55,780 nucleotides of DNA from Cryobacterium sp. Its GTDB lineage: Bacteria > Actinomycetota > Actinomycetes > Actinomycetales > Microbacteriaceae. Shown piece by piece: positions 24,997 to 32,692 of this stretch. Both the position numbers and the translations under genes were made by a program. The first letter of the stretch is position 1, and each line of letters begins with the position of its first letter. A model generated the notes under the pieces. It had not been told where the DNA came from. It did not search any database and saw nothing but the letters and a program-made list of their open reading frames with translations. Location: assembly GCF_026786305.1 (NCBI RefSeq), contig NZ_JAJAYI010000068.1, forward strand, positions 1-55,780, read 5' to 3'.

Positions 24997-26610
24997 CTAC
25001 CAGGCTCCGGGCTTGTAATCCTTGAGAAACACGCCGTAGAGATCTTCGCCGGCCTCACCGCGCACGATCGGGTCGTACACGCGGGCGGCACCGTCGACCA
25101 GGTCGAGCGGGGCGTGAAAGCCCTCCTCGGCCAGACGCACCTTGGTCGGGTGCGGGCGTTCGTCGGTGATCCAGCCGGTGTCGACGCTGGTCATAAGAAT
25201 GCCGTCGTCGAGCATCTCCTTCGCGCTGGTGCGGGTGAGCATGTTGAGTGCGGCTTTGGCCATGTTGGTGTGCGGGTGGCCCGGCCCCTTATAACCACGA
25301 CCGAACACCCCTTCCATCGCCGACACGTTCACGATGTAGGTGCGCCGGGCAGCGGATGCCGTGAGCGAGGACCGCAGACGGCTCACCAGCAGAAATGGCG
25401 CGGTCGTGTTGCACAGCTGCACTTCGAGCATCTCGAGCGGGTCGATGTCTTCGACGTTGGCGGTCCAGCTGTTCACCTCGTGCAGGTCGGGCACGAGGCC
25501 GCCGGCGTCGATGGCGGTGCCGGCGGCGAGGCGTTCGAGCGACGAGGAGCCGGCGGTGAGGGCCAACCGGGTGAGGTCATCCGCTGTGAGGGCGCCGGCG
25601 CCGGATGCAGCCGCGAGCAGCGGGTGACCACTGACCGACGCGGCGAGAGCGAGCGGATGCGCATCGTTGGTGTGCCCGAACGATACGATCTCGGGCAGCG
25701 GTCCATCGGGCAGCGGCGAATCCTCTGCCTCGACGAGGGGGGAGTAGGACCCGCGCGAGCGGCGCACGGTCTGGGCGGCGTTGTTGATGAGAATATCCAG
25801 TGGGCCCTGGGCGGCGACCGAGTCGGCGAGGGCGATCACCTGAGCCGGGTCGCGCAGGTCGATACCGACGATGCGCAGACGGTGCAGCCAACCCTTGGAA
25901 TCCGGCATGGCGGCGAAGCGGCGCACCGCATCACGCGGAAACCGGGTCGTGACGGTGGTGTGGGCGCCGTCGCGCAGTAGGCGCAGGGCGATGTACATGC
26001 CGATCTTGGCACGGCCGCCGGTGAGCAGTGCACGCTTGCCGCTGAGGTCCGTTCGGGCATCTCGTTTGGCGTGGCTCGACAAGGCGCAGCTGGGGCATAG
26101 CTGGTGGTAGAACGCGTCGACCACGGTGTACTTCTGCTTGCAGATATAGCAGGCGCGCGGAACGAGCAACTCGCCGGCCGTCGCCGCGTTCGTGCCGAGG
26201 GAGAGCTGGGCGCCGCGGGTCTCGTCGTCGATGCGGGTGGGAGCACCGGTGGCCGTGGCGGCGATGACGCTGCGATCGGCGTCGGCGATCACCGCGCGCT
26301 TCTCGATGCGGCGCACCATTTTGACCGACTTGAACATCTTGGCGGTGGCCTGGCGCACGGTGACGAAGTCGGCGTTGTCCGGGTCGATGTCGCTGAGGGA
26401 CGCGAGCACCCGCAGGGTGACCTCGAGGTCGTGCGGGTCAATACCGGCAAATTCGGCTGCTGGCGCGCTCAACTCCGCAGCGCCTGAATCGACCGCAGCG
26501 CCTGACTCGACCGCAGCGCCTGACTCGACAGCGTCTGACTCGACAGCGGTGGGCGCAGTGCTCGTGGGCGCCGCACCGATGGGCGCCGTACTGATTGGTG
26601 CAGTGGTCAT
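24997..26610 (-). CDS. SDR-like protein with N-terminal Cys4 zinc ribbon
   Basis: The 537-aa product has four parts. Residues 1-52 are Ala/Ser/Thr/Glu low complexity, from an 18-base DNA repeat. Residues 53-150 are a helical domain (DPHDLEVTLRVLASLSDIDPDNADFVTVRQATAKMFKSVK). Residues 154-175 form a likely zinc ribbon (CYIC ... CPSC). A Rossmann SDR domain follows, with TGGRAKIGM (197-205), DLRDP and NNAAQTV. Where SDRs have catalytic YxxxK this protein has HPHTNMAKAALNM, so Thr replaces Tyr while Lys is kept. I recall similar HTNMAKAA proteins in other actinobacteria and eukaryotes, so this is a family trait and not damage. Classical dehydrogenase chemistry is doubtful. It appears monocistronic. 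Confidence 0.8.
   Translation of the reverse strand: MTTAPISTAPIGAAPTSTAPTAVESDAVESGAAVESGAAVDSGAAELSAPAAEFAGIDPHDLEVTLRVLASLSDIDPDNADFVTVRQATAKMFKSVKMVRRIEKRAVIADADRSVIAATATGAPTRIDDETRGAQLSLGTNAATAGELLVPRACYICKQKYTVVDAFYHQLCPSCALSSHAKRDARTDLSGKRALLTGGRAKIGMYIALRLLRDGAHTTVTTRFPRDAVRRFAAMPDSKGWLHRLRIVGIDLRDPAQVIALADSVAAQGPLDILINNAAQTVRRSRGSYSPLVEAEDSPLPDGPLPEIVSFGHTNDAHPLALAASVSGHPLLAAASGAGALTADDLTRLALTAGSSSLERLAAGTAIDAGGLVPDLHEVNSWTANVEDIDPLEMLEVQLCNTTAPFLLVSRLRSSLTASAARRTYIVNVSAMEGVFGRGYKGPGHPHTNMAKAALNMLTRTSAKEMLDDGILMTSVDTGWITDERPHPTKVRLAEEGFHAPLDLVDGAARVYDPIVRGEAGEDLYGVFLKDYKPGAW
26477..26545 (-). repeat. 18-bp tandem repeat in the SDR N-terminal region
   Basis: On the plus strand, three near-identical 18-base units (GCAGCGCCTGAMTCGACM) at 26477-26494, 26495-26512 and 26513-26530, plus a shortened 15-base unit to 26545. 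It encodes the (V)ESGAA repeats of residues about 22-46. The unit is a multiple of three, so copy-number changes stay in frame. Confidence 0.9.
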
Positions 26611-26710
26611 CCGAGAATTCTACGTCGGGCGACTGGGAGCATCCGTTTGACGTGTACGCAGCGGGCGTGCGTGACCGGGAGCCGGCGACGCACGCCCGCG
26701 AACACGAATA

Positions 26711-28285
26711 CTAGTGCTCGGCCGGCTCTCGAATCGGAATGGCGTTCGTCGGCGGCTCGTAGGTGTGATCGAACGGCATTTTGTCGGTGTCGAGCAGGGG
26801 GTTGTCGTCCTGCGTCTTGACCAGTTCGTGCGCTTCTTCCTCGGTGTTCACGCTCGGCATGGAGCCCGGCAGTGGTCGGTTGGCCGATTCCCGTAGAAAG
26901 AAGATGGCGATCGCCCCGATGAACGAGGTGCCCATCAGGTAGAACGCCGGCATCATGTCGTTGCCGGTGCCCGCGATGAGCGCTGCGATGATGAACGGCG
27001 TGGTCCCGCCGAAGATGGCCACGGCAAAGTTGTACGAGATGCCCATGGCACCATAACGGCTCGCCGTCGGGAACAGGGCCGGCAGGGCGGAGGCAAGGTT
27101 GGAGACGTAGAACGTGACCGGGAACGCGATGAGCGCCAAGCCGAGCAGGGTCGACCAGACCGCGCCGACGCCGATGAGCAGGAATGCCGGGTACGACAAC
27201 AGGACGGTGCTGATGGCTCCGATCCAGAGCACGGGGCGACGCCCGATGCGGTCCGACAGACGGCCGGCCAGCGGAATGCACAGCGCCATCACCACGAGAA
27301 TCGGAATCGTCAATGCCGTGCCGTGCAGCTCGTCATAGCCCTTGTTCTCGGTGAGGTAGGTGGGCATATACGACGTCAGCGCGTAACCGACGGTGTTCGC
27401 GGCCGCGACGAGGATCATGGCGATGACGATGTTGCGCCAGTGCGCCTTGAAGACGGCAATCGGACTCTTCGAGGTCTCGGCTGTGCCTCCAGCGGGGTTC
27501 TTCTGCGCTTTCTCCTGGGCATCAAGGGTGGCCTGGAATGCGGGAGACTCGTCAATCTTCATGCGGAAGTAGATGGCGACCAGGCCGAGCGGCCCGGCAA
27601 TGAGGAACGGGAGGCGCCAACCCCACTCCTGCATGATGTTCTGACCGAGCGTGAGCTGCAGCACCGAGACGAGCGAGGCGCCGATGGCAAAACCGAGGTA
27701 GCTGCCCATGTCGAGAAAACTCGCGAAGAAGCCGCGCTGTTTGTCGGGAGCATGCTCGCTGACGAAGGTCGTAGCACCGGCGTACTCGCCACCGGTCGAG
27801 AAGCCCTGGACGAGCTTGACGAACACCAGCAGCACCGCCGCCCAGATGCCGATCTGTGCGTAGCCGGGCAGAACCCCGACGGCGAAGGTCGAGGCGGCCA
27901 TCAGAATCAGCGTGGTCGCGAGCACCTTCTGGCGGCCGATCCGGTCGCCCAGCCACCCGAAGAACACGCCGCCGAGGGGACGGGCGAAGAAGGTCGCGGC
28001 GAAGGTGCCGAGGAGGAAGAGTGTTTGGACGGATGCGTCCGCCTCCGGCAGAAAGACCGGACCCATGGTGGTGATGAGGTATCCGAAGATACCCACGTCG
28101 TACCATTCCATGGTGTTTCCCACGATGGTGCCGCCGAGGGCGCGCTTCATGATGGGTTTGTCGACGACGTTGACGTCGGATACGGCGATTTGGCGGCGAC
28201 GGAGAGCTTTTGTGGGCTTGAGCCGGGCGGCCGCGGCGCTCATTGCGCCCGAATTCGTCTTGGGCGTGCTTCGGTCAAATGGCAT
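26711..28285 (-). CDS. MFS transporter, metabolite:H+ symporter (MHS) family
   Basis: Proton-coupled importer of an organic acid or compatible solute. The 524-aa product has 12 predicted membrane helices. The MHS-type start RALGGTIVGNTMEWYDVGIFGYL is present, as are the two loop 2-3 / 8-9 motifs GWLGDRIGRQKVL and GRLSDRIGRRPVL, and GFSTGGEYAGATTFVSEHAP, a hallmark of the ProP/KgtP/ShiA group. Both termini are long and hydrophilic. ATG 28285 has GGGAG 8 bases upstream; the frame is open to 28387, but that part contains the promoter-like sequence. Substrate not determinable; no catabolic gene is adjacent. Confidence 0.92.
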   Translation of the reverse strand: MPFDRSTPKTNSGAMSAAAARLKPTKALRRRQIAVSDVNVVDKPIMKRALGGTIVGNTMEWYDVGIFGYLITTMGPVFLPEADASVQTLFLLGTFAATFFARPLGGVFFGWLGDRIGRQKVLATTLILMAASTFAVGVLPGYAQIGIWAAVLLVFVKLVQGFSTGGEYAGATTFVSEHAPDKQRGFFASFLDMGSYLGFAIGASLVSVLQLTLGQNIMQEWGWRLPFLIAGPLGLVAIYFRMKIDESPAFQATLDAQEKAQKNPAGGTAETSKSPIAVFKAHWRNIVIAMILVAAANTVGYALTSYMPTYLTENKGYDELHGTALTIPILVVMALCIPLAGRLSDRIGRRPVLWIGAISTVLLSYPAFLLIGVGAVWSTLLGLALIAFPVTFYVSNLASALPALFPTASRYGAMGISYNFAVAIFGGTTPFIIAALIAGTGNDMMPAFYLMGTSFIGAIAIFFLRESANRPLPGSMPSVNTEEEAHELVKTQDDNPLLDTDKMPFDHTYEPPTNAIPIREPAEH

Positions 28286-28356
28286 GTTAAATTCTCCCGT
28301 GGAGATATTGTGCGTGCAAAGACAAAGCTGTACTGCGTGGTGCAGATTTTTTTGAA

Positions 28357-28402
28357 CCTCCTTATAATACCCCCACACGGGGGGCATTGCCCTAATGGCA
28401 AT
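28357..28402 (-). promoter_or_regulatory. Candidate promoter and operator of the MFS gene
   Basis: On the minus strand TATTAT (28369-28364) is a good -10 candidate. Upstream of it are CCCC-ACAC-GGGG and the palindrome ATTGCC-CTAAT-GGCAAT (28386-28402), whose inner edge is 16 bases from the -10 and so covers the -35 position, as expected for a repressor site. The G+C-poor composition here contrasts with the coding DNA. A perfect AAGGAGG (28363-28357) lies just after the -10 but has no start codon at a useful distance. Confidence 0.4.
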
Positions 28403-28448
28403 CCTCAGAGTCGGGAATGACTCAGGCAGTTCTGCTTAGGCTGGTGGC

Positions 28449-29066
28449 ATGACTGATTCCGTTGACTTCTGGTTTGACCCCTCCTGCCCTTGGGCCTGGA
28501 TGACTTCGCGGTGGGTTGACGAGGTCGCCCGCCTGCGTGATTTCGAGGTGACCTGGCACGTGATGAGCCTCGCGGTTCTCAATGAAGACCAGGAGGTGAG
28601 CGAGGAGTACGCGGCGTTCTTTCCGCGGGCGCTCAGGTACACTCGCCTCGTTGCTGCCGCCGGCGCATTGCACGGCCAGCCGATGATCAAGGCGCTCTAC
28701 GACGCGCTTGGTACGCAAATTCACCCCGGCGGCAACAGCAATCCCGACGAAGTCATTCCGGCTGCGCTCGCCGAGGTTGGCCTGCCCGCCGGCTTTGCAG
28801 CCTTCGCCGACAGCGACGAATACGACCTGGAGATGCGGACCAGCCACTTCGACGGCATCAACCGCGTCGGCCAGGACGTCGGCACCCCGGTGATCGCGGT
28901 CAACGGTGTCGCCTTCTTCGGCCCCGTTATCTCTCCAGCACCGATGGGTGACGCTGCTCTTTCTCTGTGGGACGGCGTCGTGGCGCTCGCCAGTTACGAC
29001 GGATTCTTCGAGCTCAAGCGCAGCCGCACCCGCGAACCCATTTTTCACAGCGGCGGTCAGCACTAA
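28449..29066 (+). CDS. DsbA-like mycothiol-dependent oxidoreductase, Rv2466c family
   Basis: The 205-aa product aligns by eye along its length with M. tuberculosis Rv2466c, a mycothiol-dependent thioredoxin-fold reductase: DFWFDPSCPWAWMTSRW, WHVMSLAVLNEDQE, GTQIHPGGNSNPDEVI, SHFDGINRVGQDVGTPVIAVNGVAFFGPV (cis-Pro region TPVI) and FFELKRSRT. The active site is CPWA (13-16); the resolving Cys of the CPWC form is Ala, so only a monothiol mechanism with mycothiol is possible. It starts the cluster with rpiB (13 bp) and nei (6 bp), the same gene order as Rv2466c-Rv2465c-Rv2464c. Confidence 0.9.
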   Translation: MTDSVDFWFDPSCPWAWMTSRWVDEVARLRDFEVTWHVMSLAVLNEDQEVSEEYAAFFPRALRYTRLVAAAGALHGQPMIKALYDALGTQIHPGGNSNPDEVIPAALAEVGLPAGFAAFADSDEYDLEMRTSHFDGINRVGQDVGTPVIAVNGVAFFGPVISPAPMGDAALSLWDGVVALASYDGFFELKRSRTREPIFHSGGQH

Positions 29067-29079
29067 ATAGACTGCTCAC

Positions 29080-29577
29080 ATGCGCATCCACATCGCCACG
29101 GACCATGCCGGACTCGACCTCAGCCACCACCTGATCGCGCACCTGCGTGCGGCCGGCCACGACGTCATCGACCACGGACCACAGGCCTACGATGCCCTCG
29201 ACGACTATCCGGCCTTCTGCATCAACGCCGCACAGGCCACCGTTGACGACCGTGAGAGCGGCATCGAAGCGCTCGGCGTCGTGTTCGGCGGTTCGGGCAA
29301 TGGAGAACAGATGGCCGCCAACAAGGTAGCCGGTGCCCGCGCAGCCCTGGTCTGGAACCTCAGCACAGCACGGCTCGCCCGCGAACACAACGACGCCAAC
29401 GTCATCTCGATCGGCGCTCGCGAGCACACGATCGCGGAAGCCACCGGGTTCATCGACGCGTTCATTGCCGAGCCGTTCAGTGACGGGGAGCGCCACGCGC
29501 GTCGCATCCGTCAGCTCGGCGAATACGAGCGAACCGGAACGATCGCCGGAAAAGGCGTGAACGTCGACGGCAGGTGA
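29080..29577 (+). CDS. rpiB: Ribose-5-phosphate isomerase B
   Basis: Interconverts ribose 5-phosphate and ribulose 5-phosphate in the pentose phosphate pathway. The 165-aa product has the RpiB/LacA fold: MRIHIATDHAGLDL (phosphate-binding Asp-His), the FGGSGNGEQMAANK loop, where actinobacterial enzymes have SGNGE in place of the GTG/Cys loop of E. coli and so use Glu as base, and EHNDANVISIGAR. ATG 29080 begins 13 bp after the preceding gene, and the glycosylase gene starts 6 bp after its stop, so these form one transcript. Confidence 0.95.
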   Translation: MRIHIATDHAGLDLSHHLIAHLRAAGHDVIDHGPQAYDALDDYPAFCINAAQATVDDRESGIEALGVVFGGSGNGEQMAANKVAGARAALVWNLSTARLAREHNDANVISIGAREHTIAEATGFIDAFIAEPFSDGERHARRIRQLGEYERTGTIAGKGVNVDGR

Positions 29578-29583
29578 GCTGAG

Positions 29584-30585
29584 GTGCCAGAGGGTCATTC
29601 CGTCCACCGCATTACCCGGCAATTTCAACGTAACTTCGTCGGTCGCCGGGTCGCCGTCTCCTCCCCGCAGGGTCGATTTGTGGCCGGTGCAGCGCAGCTC
29701 AACGAGCACACGATAACGGATGCCCGCGCCGTCGGAAAGCAAATGTTTCTGGAGTTTGACCACGGACTGTGGTTGCGCATCCACTTGGGAATGTACGGCG
29801 CGTGGGATTTCACCGGCGAGATTCTGATGGATGCCACTATGGCCTCGGCCAACGGCCGGATGGGCCAGACCAATCAGCACGGCACCGACCTCGCTGCAGA
29901 AGCTGCAGCCCCGACCTTCGACGCGGGCGGCGAAAATTCAATCTTCAGCATCGGAGCGCCACGCCGCACCCGGGTGCGCATGTCGGAGCAGGAAAAGGAG
30001 GTCGACCTCGCCGACACCTTTCCGCCCGAGCCGGTCGGCCAGGTGCGGGTTCGCCTGCTGACAGGCACGGTGTGCGCCGACCTGCGCGGACCGACCGCGT
30101 GTGAGGTGCTCGACCCGGCCCAGGTCGAAGCGGTCATCGGCAAGCTCGGACCCGACCCGGAGCTGGGCAACACCCCCGAAGCCGAGGAACGCTTCGTGAG
30201 CGTTGTGCGCACGAAGCCCACGCCGATTGGCCGGTTGCTGATGGACCAGAGCGTGGTCAGCGGCATCGGCAACGTCTACCGTGCCGAGATGCTCTTTCGT
30301 GCCGGTCTGAACCCGCACACCCCCGGCAAGTCGCTGAGTAACGAGACCGTGCGGGCGCTCTGGCAGGACTGGGCACACCTCTTGCACATCGGCGTCGCGA
30401 CCGGCCAGATGATGACGATGGACAAGCTTGAGGGTGCCGGATACCGGCTCGCCATGAAGAATCGCGCTGACCGGCACTGGGTCTACAAGCGGGAAGGCCT
30501 GCCCTGCCGGGCCTGCGGCACCCATATCGTGCTCGAAGAGATGGCGGCCCGCAAACTGTACTGGTGCCCGCGGTGCCAGGCCTGA
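29584..30585 (+). CDS. Fpg/Nei-family DNA glycosylase (Nei2-like)
   Basis: Excises oxidised bases and cuts the abasic site. The 333-aa product starts at GTG 29584, which places the catalytic Pro2-Glu3 (PEGHSVH) correctly. The conserved Lys is in AVGKQMF, the H2TH domain has LLMDQSVVSGIGNVYRAEMLFRAG, and the C-terminal zinc finger is CRACG ... CPRCQ. An insertion of about 50 residues rich in Ala, Gly and Gln (around residues 83-135) makes it longer than E. coli Nei; I believe such an insert occurs in actinobacterial Nei2 proteins. Last gene of the Rv2466c-like/rpiB/nei operon, fitting a joint role under oxidative stress. Confidence 0.92.
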   Translation: MPEGHSVHRITRQFQRNFVGRRVAVSSPQGRFVAGAAQLNEHTITDARAVGKQMFLEFDHGLWLRIHLGMYGAWDFTGEILMDATMASANGRMGQTNQHGTDLAAEAAAPTFDAGGENSIFSIGAPRRTRVRMSEQEKEVDLADTFPPEPVGQVRVRLLTGTVCADLRGPTACEVLDPAQVEAVIGKLGPDPELGNTPEAEERFVSVVRTKPTPIGRLLMDQSVVSGIGNVYRAEMLFRAGLNPHTPGKSLSNETVRALWQDWAHLLHIGVATGQMMTMDKLEGAGYRLAMKNRADRHWVYKREGLPCRACGTHIVLEEMAARKLYWCPRCQA

Positions 30586-30647
30586 CCTCGCCCAGGCTCC
30601 ACGGCTCCGTGGTGTGAGTGCGTCGGGCAAGCTGCGAAAATAAGCTC

Positions 30648-32240
30648 ATGATCTTTCGTCGATTTACCCGGCCGCGCCGTCGTGTTGCCACCCTGATTAG
30701 CGGTGCCGTGGTCGGCGCGGTCGTACTCGCCGTGGGCCTGACCGCCTGCTCAAGCGACAACGGCGCCGGCGTCATCGACACCGTCGGCACGATTGACTTC
30801 GTGAACCCGCTCGCAATCCCGCCGCTTGCCGAGTCAACCGTCACTGACGACGGTGAGCGCGTCTTCGATCTCACGGCCCAGGCCGGAACGACCGAGTTCA
30901 TGCCGGGAGTAGTCACCGACACCTGGGGGTACAACGGCAGTTATCTCGGCCCGACCCTCGTTGCCGAGCGCGGCGAGAACGTGCGCATCAACGTCAAGAA
31001 CCACCTCGATGAGGCCACGACCGTGCACTGGCACGGCATGAACCTGCCCGCCGAAATGGATGGCGGCCCGCACCAGATGGTCGAGCCGGGCGCAGAGTGG
31101 AGCCCGAACTTCTCGATCGACCAGCCCGCATCGACGCTCTGGTACCACCCGCACCCCGCCGGAAAGACCGAGCACCAGGTCGAAATGGGCCTGGCTGGTC
31201 TGTTCCTGGTGCAGGATGCCGCTGAGGCGGCGCTCACCCTGCCCCGCAGTTATGGCGTCGATGACATTCCCGTGATGTTGCAGGACCGTCGCTTCGATGC
31301 GAACGGTCAGTTCGTCACCGACGTGCGCGGCTACATCGGCCCGATCGGCGACCAGCTGCTCGTCAACGGTACCCGCGCGCCGTACCTCGACGTGACAACC
31401 GAGGTGGTGCGCCTTCGCCTCGTCAACGGGTCGACGGCGCGCATGTATGACTTCGGGTTCAGCGACGGCCGGTCGTTTGACCTGATCGGAACCGACGGGG
31501 GACTGCTGAACGAGGCGGCAGCGATGGAGGGCATCCGCTTGTCACCGGGGGAGCGCGCCGAAGTGCTCGTGCGGCTGGTGCCGGGCGAGACCGTGAACCT
31601 GCAGTCCACCCCACCCGACCTTGGCACCTCGGCCGGAGCCGCAACCCGCAACGCCGGCGATGACACGCTCGACGTGATGGAGCTGCGCGCGGCCGACACG
31701 CTCAGCAGCATCGGCGCCGTGTCCACGAAACTGGCGAGCATCGAACCGCTCAAGAAAACGGATGCTTCCGCCGACCGTTCCTTCACCCTCAACGGATATA
31801 CCATCAACAACCGGTTGATGGACATGGCGCGCATCGACGAGACCGTCGAGGCCGGTGCGACCGAAGTGTGGACCGTCGACAACGCCATGCCGTTACCGCA
31901 CAACTTCCACGTACACGCCGTGCAGTTTCAGGTGCTCCGGGTGGGTACCGAGTCTCCGCCACCCGAGCTCTCGGGCTGGAAAGACACGATCTACCTTGAG
32001 CCCGGCGTGCGTTACGAACTGATCATGCAGTTCGCGGAATATACCGATCCCAACTTTCCCTATATGTTCCACTGCCACATGCTCGCGCACGAGGACGCGG
32101 GAATGATGGGCCAGTTCGTTGTGGTCAAGCCCGGCGACCAGGCCGGCACTCCGCCGACCGCGCACGACGCCGTCAGGTCGGAATCAAACCTGGCCGTCGG
32201 CAGTGGGCCACGGCTGCTCGCTCCGACCCACGGCCATTGA
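30648..32240 (+). CDS. Lipoprotein multicopper oxidase (CueO/laccase-like)
   Basis: Couples oxidation of a substrate such as Cu(I) or a phenol to reduction of O2 to water. The 530-aa product has a basic N-terminus, a hydrophobic helix and lipobox LTAC, so it is lipid-anchored outside the membrane and not Tat-typical. All copper motifs are present: HWHGMN, WYHPHPAG, HNFHVHAVQF and HCHMLAHEDAGMMGQF, covering the T2/T3 cluster and T1 site, with Met as axial ligand. No Met-rich insert like that of E. coli CueO is seen. The start ATG 30648 has a weak ribosome site. No copper regulator or ATPase gene is adjacent; the following gene is tRNA-Gly. Confidence 0.93.
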   Translation: MIFRRFTRPRRRVATLISGAVVGAVVLAVGLTACSSDNGAGVIDTVGTIDFVNPLAIPPLAESTVTDDGERVFDLTAQAGTTEFMPGVVTDTWGYNGSYLGPTLVAERGENVRINVKNHLDEATTVHWHGMNLPAEMDGGPHQMVEPGAEWSPNFSIDQPASTLWYHPHPAGKTEHQVEMGLAGLFLVQDAAEAALTLPRSYGVDDIPVMLQDRRFDANGQFVTDVRGYIGPIGDQLLVNGTRAPYLDVTTEVVRLRLVNGSTARMYDFGFSDGRSFDLIGTDGGLLNEAAAMEGIRLSPGERAEVLVRLVPGETVNLQSTPPDLGTSAGAATRNAGDDTLDVMELRAADTLSSIGAVSTKLASIEPLKKTDASADRSFTLNGYTINNRLMDMARIDETVEAGATEVWTVDNAMPLPHNFHVHAVQFQVLRVGTESPPPELSGWKDTIYLEPGVRYELIMQFAEYTDPNFPYMFHCHMLAHEDAGMMGQFVVVKPGDQAGTPPTAHDAVRSESNLAVGSGPRLLAPTHGH

Positions 32241-32315
32241 GTTTGTTCGCAGCAGCTGACGTGGGGCCGTTAGAAGGGGAAAGCCGCGGGCTCTCGGCCG
32301 ACGACTTTCGTTGTG

Positions 32316-32389
32316 TGGAGGGGATGACGGGAATCGAACCCGCGCCATCAGTTTGGAAAACTGAGGCTCTACCATTGAGCTACATCCCC
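32316..32389 (-). tRNA. tRNA-Gly (anticodon TCC)
   Basis: On the minus strand: acceptor GGGGATG / CATCCCC, D arm GCTC-AATGGTA-GAGC, anticodon stem TCAGT/ACTGA with loop TTTCCAA (anticodon TCC), T arm GCGGG-TTCGATT-CCCGT, discriminator T and an encoded CCA. All arms pair. It reads GGA codons. It is convergent with the multicopper oxidase gene. Confidence 0.96.
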
Positions 32390-32575
32390 AGACCCAAGAC
32401 TTCTGGGCACGGAAACATCGTAGTACAGGAAACCGGGTACCGGATGCCGGTGCGGGCGCATCCGCTCGAAAGGCGTGCATTAGACTTACTGAGGTCATTC
32501 CGCCTGTCGCGAGCTTTCGCCTGCGCCACCAGATTGATTCCCCAACAAAGTAGTACCAACGGGTCGAAGTAGATC

Positions 32576-32649
32576 CGGGGCGTAGCTCAGCTTGGTAGAG
32601 CGCTCGTTTTGGGGGCGAGAAGTCGCAGGTTCAACTCCTGTCGCCCCGA
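32576..32649 (+). tRNA. tRNA-Pro (anticodon TGG)
   Basis: Acceptor CGGGGCG / CGCCCCG, D arm GCTC-AGCTTGGTA-GAGC, anticodon stem CTCGT/GCGAG with loop TTTGGGG (anticodon TGG), T arm GCAGG-TTCAACT-CCTGT, discriminator A, CCA not encoded. It reads CCN proline codons and lies 43 bp upstream of tig on the same strand. Confidence 0.96.
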
Positions 32650-32692
32650 CATTACCCGCAGCACACCGTTTCAATACACAGGAGAGTCTCGA

